From CBDFNN01 sp965250215 (GTDB lineage: Bacteria; Bacteroidota; Rhodothermia; Rhodothermales; DATKEJ01): DNA of 64,000 nucleotides. Numbering within the stretch: the stretch's first letter is position 1; each line of letters begins with the position of its first letter. The stretch is from positions 2,852,001 through 2,916,000 of the forward strand of contig CBDFNN010000004.1 of NCBI GenBank assembly GCA_965250215.1, written 5' to 3'. Below the pieces are notes generated by a model, which was not told the DNA's origin, made no database searches, and worked only from the letters and a program-made list of their open reading frames with translations. The position numbers were made by a program, and so were the translations under genes. Below are positions 58,976-64,000 of the stretch, piece after piece.

Positions 58976-60463
58976 ATGGTTGAGATAGACTCCAAAAAGG
59001 CTCCCACTATTTTGCAGGCTTTGATTCCTGTATTGACCCTCGTCATACTACTCGCTGCGTCCGTCTATCTTTTTGCCGACGACTCATCATATGGGCCAAA
59101 CCAAATTGCGCTCATCTTCGCAGCGACAGTCGGAACGATCATTGGCGCAAGAAACGGTTTCTCGTGGAAAGAAATGCGCCAGGGAATGGTTACTGGCGTA
59201 GGAATGGCTATGGGAGCGATATTCATTCTTTTGGTAGTCGGATCTCTTATTGGCACTTGGATTCTGTCCGGGATTGTACCGACCATGATTTACTATGGTC
59301 TATCCATTCTCAGTCCGACCTACTTTCTTCCTCTAGCGGTCGTTATTTCGGCAATTGTTTCTGTCGCAACTGGGAGTTCTTGGACGACCGCTAGCACCAT
59401 TGGAATCGCACTTATTGGCATCGCTTCAGCTTTGGGTATTTCTCTCCCAATGGCAGCAGGAGCCATCATTTCTGGTGCCTACTTTGGAGACAAGCTTTCT
59501 CCTCTATCGGATACAACCAACCTTGCACCAGCAATGGCTGGAACGGACCTCTTCACTCACATCAAACACATGCTTTGGACGACCGTGCCGTCCATCGTAA
59601 TAGCTCTGATAATCTTCACCTTTTTGGGACTTTCCAATTCGGCGCCTGCTGGTAGCGGTAGCCTCGATGAGATTCTCAATGCGCTGAATGGAACCTTCAA
59701 TATTACTCCTTGGCTCCTTCTTGCTCCGGTCGCTGTCTTTGCCCTCGTTCTTAGAAAGACGCCGGCCTTCCCAGCTCTTTTGATCGGGTCAATTCTTGGA
59801 GGTGTATTCGCAGCCATATTTCAACCTGAAGTCGTACTCAATTTTGCTGGCGCCGACGGACTTTCCAGGCCTATGGGGCTCCTAAAGGGAGTTTGGAAGG
59901 CATTCTTTGCTGAATTCGAGGCGCACACAGGTAGTGAATCTTTGGACTCCTTGCTCTCCCGAGGCGGTATGGCTAGCATGCTTAATACCATCTGGCTTAT
60001 TGTTTCTGCCATGATGTTTGGCGCTATCATGGAAACGACGGGACTTCTTCACTTATTGGCGGCGAAAATAATGTCCCTCGCCAAAAGTACCGGTAGTTTA
60101 ATATTCGCGACTATCGTGACGACGATGGGAACGAACATCATCGCTTCAGATCAATACATCGCGATCGTGCTTCCGGGTCGGATGTTTAGGGCCGAATATG
60201 AAAAGCGAGGCCTGGCACCTGAAAACCTTTCTAGGACGCTGGAGGATGCTGGAACGATAACCTCTCCGATGGTACCATGGAATACTTGTGGAGCGTTTAT
60301 GTCTCAGGCACTTGGAGTCGCCACACTTGCCTATCTTCCCTTCTGTTTCTTCAATTATATCAATCCGATGGTTGCAGCCACCTACGGCTTCACAGGATTC
60401 TCGATAAAGAAAATAGAGCCGGTCCTTGAAGACTCTAGTCAAGGAACTGAGTCGACAGACTGA
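58976..60463 (+). CDS. Na+/H+ antiporter NhaC family
   Basis: 495 residues with 11-12 predicted membrane helices. NhaC markers are GSLIGTWILSGIVPTMIYYG, SSWTTASTIGIALIGIA, SGAYFGDKLSPLSDTTNLAP (ion-binding region) and TSPMVPWNTCGAFMSQALG. It probably exports Na+ for H+ and supports life in seawater. The ATG at 58976 is preceded by about 184 bases of spacer with an inverted repeat. The 3' end overlaps the convergent pbpC gene by 25 bases. Confidence 0.92.
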   Translation: MVEIDSKKAPTILQALIPVLTLVILLAASVYLFADDSSYGPNQIALIFAATVGTIIGARNGFSWKEMRQGMVTGVGMAMGAIFILLVVGSLIGTWILSGIVPTMIYYGLSILSPTYFLPLAVVISAIVSVATGSSWTTASTIGIALIGIASALGISLPMAAGAIISGAYFGDKLSPLSDTTNLAPAMAGTDLFTHIKHMLWTTVPSIVIALIIFTFLGLSNSAPAGSGSLDEILNALNGTFNITPWLLLAPVAVFALVLRKTPAFPALLIGSILGGVFAAIFQPEVVLNFAGADGLSRPMGLLKGVWKAFFAEFEAHTGSESLDSLLSRGGMASMLNTIWLIVSAMMFGAIMETTGLLHLLAAKIMSLAKSTGSLIFATIVTTMGTNIIASDQYIAIVLPGRMFRAEYEKRGLAPENLSRTLEDAGTITSPMVPWNTCGAFMSQALGVATLAYLPFCFFNYINPMVAATYGFTGFSIKKIEPVLEDSSQGTESTD

Positions 60464-62745
60464 ACCGAATAGGCTGTTTTAGAAGAACGACCTGAGTCGT
60501 CCAATAATGTTATAATGTGCCTACCAGGTTTTGCGTGAATAAAGACTTGATCTTGCGGCGAGCCTGAATGAACCAATTCCTGATCTATAAACCAGAAGAT
60601 CTTGTTCGTCGAATTACTCACTGAAGCTTGCAGACTAATTTTCTGATACTCCAGCGGAATTTCAGAACTGGTTTTATAAACCGCATTCTCTTTTGGCGAT
60701 TTGATAATAGGTGTCTCTCCCGCCAGTATGCGATTGCAGTTCTCAGCATGCTCGGGTATTTGACCAAGAACATGGTCATGTCTATCCATCCATGTTGCCA
60801 CTTTTGCTGGCCATCGCTCAAAGACTCGAAATTCCGTATTTCTGCCAACTCGACATTCCGAACAAACCCTCTTTCCACTTTGGGTATCAACCTCCAAGCG
60901 AACATGCAACTCGCAAGATTTATTTGGAGAAACACCCGCCAAGAAAGGCAAGGAACGAACCGAAGAACAAAGATCTGTTGCTGTCTGTCCAGAGATTGAA
61001 CAGACTCTTCTCTTATCAAAAGTTTTAGGCTTTTCAAACCAAGTCGTCTCGCTGCCGATAGCATCGAAGCTGGCCATCAGTATTGGGGCCGCAGCTTCAG
61101 CACCCACGAGAGCTGGACTGCCGGAGCCATCAAAATTTCCTACCCAGACACCGATGGTGTAGTCCTTTGTATATCCGATACTCCAGGCATCTTTGTGCCC
61201 ATAGGACGTTCCCGTTTTCCAAGATATCTTTGGTCTATCCTGAGACCAGTCCCAGACTGCTGACATGGTTGGGCGGGTAAGCTCGGCTAAGGTGTGCGAT
61301 AAATAATAGCTAGCCTCCTCTGAAAGTAATTTCGAATATTTTGAAACGGCCGAATGTTCAAGAACCCGGTAATTCCCGAACTCTCCTCCATTTGCCAAAC
61401 CTGCGTAGAGAGTAGCCAATTCTATCAGTGATATTTCTCCACCACCTAAGACCAGAGAAAGGCCGTAGTGTGATTTGTCCTGGTTGATGGAGTTAACACC
61501 TGCGTTCACCATGAACTGATGCAATCCGTTTTGGGCGAGGGCAGCATCGAGATTTACAGCGGGCACGTTTAAAGATCTTATCAGAGCTTCCTCGAAACTA
61601 ACAAGCCCTGAAAAACCACCATCGAAATTTACAGGCTGGTATCCGTTGTAGTCTGCGGGGACATCCTCCAGCATGGATCCCGGTGAAGCCACCCCGTGAT
61701 CTAAAGCTAGTCCATAGACGAAGGGTTTTAAGGTGCTCCCTGGTGACCGGCTGGCCAATACTCCATCGTTCTGTCCTTCAGATCCCCGGTCAAAGAAATC
61801 TAAAGACCCATGCCATGCTCTGATTTTCATAGTGGAGTTCTCTATCACCACCATTGCGGCGTTTCTAACACCTTCTTTTTTCATATGCGATGTATAGCTT
61901 TCAAGCAATTGTCCAGTCCTGACCTGCAAACCTAGATCAAGAGTTGACCGCAGTGAAGCGGTGTTGGGACTTTGTGCCCTTAGCATTCGTGAGAAATGAG
62001 GAGCTAGGAATGGAAGATCGATTCTCCTGAGAGGTACTTCCTCTTCTTTTGCTCGAAGGATATCATCATCGTCAACCAGTCCCGCATTGGCAATCAGATC
62101 CAGGATCGAATTTCTAGCCCTCTTCGCCCTTTCAGGATAAATGTCCGGTCGGCGGAAGTTAGGATTGTTTGGAATTGATGCGAGAAGACTTGCCTCGGCT
62201 ATTGTCAGGTTCGATGCTGATTTCCCGTAATAAACATAGGAGGCCGCCGAGACTCCAACGATATTTCCACCATATGGAGTCAAATTAAGATAGCGTTCCA
62301 ATATTTCGTCTTTGGAATAAAACAACTCCAATTGAACGGTGCGAAACGACTCAATCAATTTTGCGCGTAAGGTTCTTGGTCTGGCTTCGATCATGCGTGC
62401 AAGCTGCATGGTGATCGTTGATCCCCCTTGCTTGAATTCTTTTGCCTTTGCGTTTACTAGAACGGCCCGAGCGATTGACACCGGGTTGAATCCTGGATGT
62501 AGATAGAAATATCGATCCTCATATTCCAACACAGCTGACTTCAAATGGGGCGACATTCGGTCGAGTGACTCATGCATTCGCCACATCTCATCTTCGCTCA
62601 GAAATACTCGAAGAATACCTCCTGAAGAAGATCGGACAATTTGAGACGACGAAGGAAATAGCATGTCCTTAGGAAGAGGAAATAGAAACAGCGCTAATAC
62701 GAATACGCCGATTCCTGACAGCACTATTTTAAAGAGTCTCTTCAA
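60439..62745 (-). CDS. pbpC: penicillin-binding protein 1C
   Basis: 768-residue bifunctional peptidoglycan synthase. A membrane anchor (about 7-25) is followed by a glycosyltransferase 51 domain (about 50-220): LEYEDRYFYLHPGFNPVS with the catalytic Glu, and KQGGSTITMQLARM. The transpeptidase domain (about 290-540) has SPGSTLKPFVYG (Ser near 337), the S-x-N motif and KTGTSYGHKDAWSIG near 513. A BiPBP C-terminal domain (about 690-760) is diagnostic for PBP1C. It begins 1 base after the alpha-2-macroglobulin gene, the classic pbpC/yfhM pair; they may defend against host or rival proteases that enter the periplasm. Confidence 0.95.
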   Translation of the reverse strand: MKRLFKIVLSGIGVFVLALFLFPLPKDMLFPSSSQIVRSSSGGILRVFLSEDEMWRMHESLDRMSPHLKSAVLEYEDRYFYLHPGFNPVSIARAVLVNAKAKEFKQGGSTITMQLARMIEARPRTLRAKLIESFRTVQLELFYSKDEILERYLNLTPYGGNIVGVSAASYVYYGKSASNLTIAEASLLASIPNNPNFRRPDIYPERAKRARNSILDLIANAGLVDDDDILRAKEEEVPLRRIDLPFLAPHFSRMLRAQSPNTASLRSTLDLGLQVRTGQLLESYTSHMKKEGVRNAAMVVIENSTMKIRAWHGSLDFFDRGSEGQNDGVLASRSPGSTLKPFVYGLALDHGVASPGSMLEDVPADYNGYQPVNFDGGFSGLVSFEEALIRSLNVPAVNLDAALAQNGLHQFMVNAGVNSINQDKSHYGLSLVLGGGEISLIELATLYAGLANGGEFGNYRVLEHSAVSKYSKLLSEEASYYLSHTLAELTRPTMSAVWDWSQDRPKISWKTGTSYGHKDAWSIGYTKDYTIGVWVGNFDGSGSPALVGAEAAAPILMASFDAIGSETTWFEKPKTFDKRRVCSISGQTATDLCSSVRSLPFLAGVSPNKSCELHVRLEVDTQSGKRVCSECRVGRNTEFRVFERWPAKVATWMDRHDHVLGQIPEHAENCNRILAGETPIIKSPKENAVYKTSSEIPLEYQKISLQASVSNSTNKIFWFIDQELVHSGSPQDQVFIHAKPGRHIITLLDDSGRSSKTAYSVQSVDSVP

Positions 62746-62746
62746 A

Positions 62747-64000
62747 TTACTCTCCGGCTAGTGGTAAAACTTTCATTTTCCCACTCGAGGCTATTGAGTT
62801 TATTTCCGGTGCGTACATGGCTTCCGCTCGGACTGGAGGAAGAATAAAGTCTCCAGCAGTGACCGCTCTAACTCCGTAGTACATCTTGTATTCTCTTCCT
62901 CCCTCAAGATTTGTGTAGAAAACCATTCGGTCATCGCGGATATCCATGTAGTCTGGAACGAGGACATCTTTCCCGATCCATTTAATGCCTTGACGCGATT
63001 CCAATCTAGGATTTTCGATTTCAAGACCCGCCGGGAGCATGTCAACGACGGCAATATTTTCTACGGTCTGGCTCGGTGATTTAATACTTATCTCAGCTAT
63101 TATCAATTCGCCTTGCTTGATATCTGATCCCTTCAATATTAGAGAGCCAGATTCCGTCAAGTATCTTCGGCGCACAACCAGATCATTGTCCGCTTCGACC
63201 ACGACGCCGTCCGTTCGAATACCGTTTGCCGTCCACTGGTAGTAGGCCAAACCAGATCCACTCATTTTCAGCTCCACCCTCTTACCTTTCCAATCGTCTG
63301 AGTTAACAACAAAGGTGTCCTCCGTAAATCGACCGTGGCTCACTCCATCCACAAGGATCTCTCCGGTATAGTCAGATTTCTCTGTGCCAGAAAAAGTCTT
63401 ACCCATGGCGATTAAGCTAAATGCTCTCTCTTGAGTATTGGCATTCCTACCCATTCTAGATAGATCCCGGTCTATCTGCTCAACCAATACAGGAATATTT
63501 GGATGTTGTGGATCCAAATCTGCCAAGATGTTCAACATGATCGCTTTTGATCTCAGGGGAGATGAGAAATTCCTTCCACTCTCTCGCTTGGATTGGACTT
63601 CCAATGAATTCGGGAGAAGATCCAATGCTTTGCGTTTGTTGCCAATTTCCGCAAAGGCACCCGCAAGAAGATATCTTGCATTCAGGTCAAGCTTGTCGAG
63701 GTCTATATCGTGCAAATAGTTAATCACACCTCGATCTGGCTTGCCCGCCAAAGCCAAGATGTAGGCAGCGTAGGCCTTTCGATTCAACTCCCAAGCATTT
63801 TGCCTAGTGCTTGCCCGAGCAATTGTGCGAAGGGCTGAAAGGGCTGCATTGAAAACGCGATCAGAAACCTCATAGCCTTTCATGCGAGCCTCTACTAGGA
63901 AGTGCGTCGCATAGCTCGTGGACCAGTCGTTAGGGTAGGATCCGCCAGGCCAATAGGAGAATGCGCCGCTGGACATTTGCATGGACTCTATCTTAGAAAT
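62747..64000 (-). CDS. alpha-2-macroglobulin family protein, C-terminal part (5' end outside window)
   Basis: About 417 C-terminal residues are visible and the frame is open to the right edge. The family traps attacking proteases in the periplasm. MQMSSGAFSYWPGGSYPNDW, followed by ATHFLVEARMKGYEV, is the complement-like thioester-domain part, and WTANGIRTDGVVVEADND opens the receptor-like C-terminal domain. The thioester CxEQ region lies upstream of the window, so whether it is the thioester type (YfhM) is not visible. It is directly followed by pbpC, as in E. coli. Confidence 0.88.
   Translation of the reverse strand: MSKIESMQMSSGAFSYWPGGSYPNDWSTSYATHFLVEARMKGYEVSDRVFNAALSALRTIARASTRQNAWELNRKAYAAYILALAGKPDRGVINYLHDIDLDKLDLNARYLLAGAFAEIGNKRKALDLLPNSLEVQSKRESGRNFSSPLRSKAIMLNILADLDPQHPNIPVLVEQIDRDLSRMGRNANTQERAFSLIAMGKTFSGTEKSDYTGEILVDGVSHGRFTEDTFVVNSDDWKGKRVELKMSGSGLAYYQWTANGIRTDGVVVEADNDLVVRRRYLTESGSLILKGSDIKQGELIIAEISIKSPSQTVENIAVVDMLPAGLEIENPRLESRQGIKWIGKDVLVPDYMDIRDDRMVFYTNLEGGREYKMYYGVRAVTAGDFILPPVRAEAMYAPEINSIASSGKMKVLPLAGE

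Overview
The window is about 64 kb of ordinary-looking bacterial chromosome with moderate GC. It is densely packed with genes on both strands, and I see no insertion sequence, prophage or CRISPR array. Lineage markers point to the Bacteroidota side of the FCB group, perhaps a marine Rhodothermota or Balneolota relative. They are a TonB-dependent receptor paired with a DUF4249-type lipoprotein (3.8-6.9 kb), a GWxTD-domain protein (19.9 kb), a protein with a FecR N-terminal-type domain (30.6 kb), and a propeller protein ending in a type IX secretion type A sorting domain (54.6 kb). The phylum assignment is inference; no rRNA is present.

Layout. 0-3.2 kb: end of a dTDP-sugar cluster (rmlB end, rmlA, rmlC-like), a HAD phosphatase and nagB. 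3.2-3.8 kb: a gene-poor spacer with two opposed arrays of degenerate 8-bp repeats around a tiny broken reading frame and its terminator. 3.8-7.6 kb: TonB receptor, lipoprotein, GNAT acetyltransferase. 7.6-9.5 kb: two tandem paralogous membrane proteins of unknown function. 9.7-14.2 kb (minus): ddl, polysaccharide deacetylase, DUF2064-type transferase, fbp. 14.4-30.6 kb: housekeeping genes (phosphoesterase, pyrC, a dipeptidyl-peptidase IV, RluA-type synthase, GWxTD protein, YrdC/Sua5, asnS, a lipase-like hydrolase and GDPD, HtrA/DegP, fumC, panC-panD-3-hydroxyacyl-CoA dehydrogenase). 30.6-38.2 kb: FecR-N protein, phoH, dapF, PpiD/SurA-type isomerase, rplU-rpmA, FAH-family hydrolase, a double-thioredoxin protein. 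38.5-44.5 kb: gltBD.

45.0-52.5 kb (minus) is the most distinctive locus: a complete six-gene ebo cluster (EboD, EboA, EboB, EboE, EboC, EboF in transcription order) behind a sodium/solute symporter. Ebo clusters occur in cyanobacteria, some proteobacteria, Bacteroidota and eustigmatophyte plastids. They are linked to export or processing of an unknown metabolite, and to scytonemin in cyanobacteria. 52.9-64 kb: M28 peptidase, tRNA-Glu and tRNA-His with a shared terminator, the type IX-secreted propeller protein behind a reduced sigma-like gene, a DUF72 protein, NhaC antiporter, and pbpC with the 3' part of an alpha-2-macroglobulin gene running off the right edge.

The strongest structural surprise lies between the genes. 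At least eight spacers hold short, strictly phased, degenerate tandem arrays. One family has a 7-bp period (GAGTTTC-like) and one an 8-bp period (TCCGATTN/TCAGATTN-like). Several arrays occur as opposed, inverted pairs. I know of no named element that matches them.
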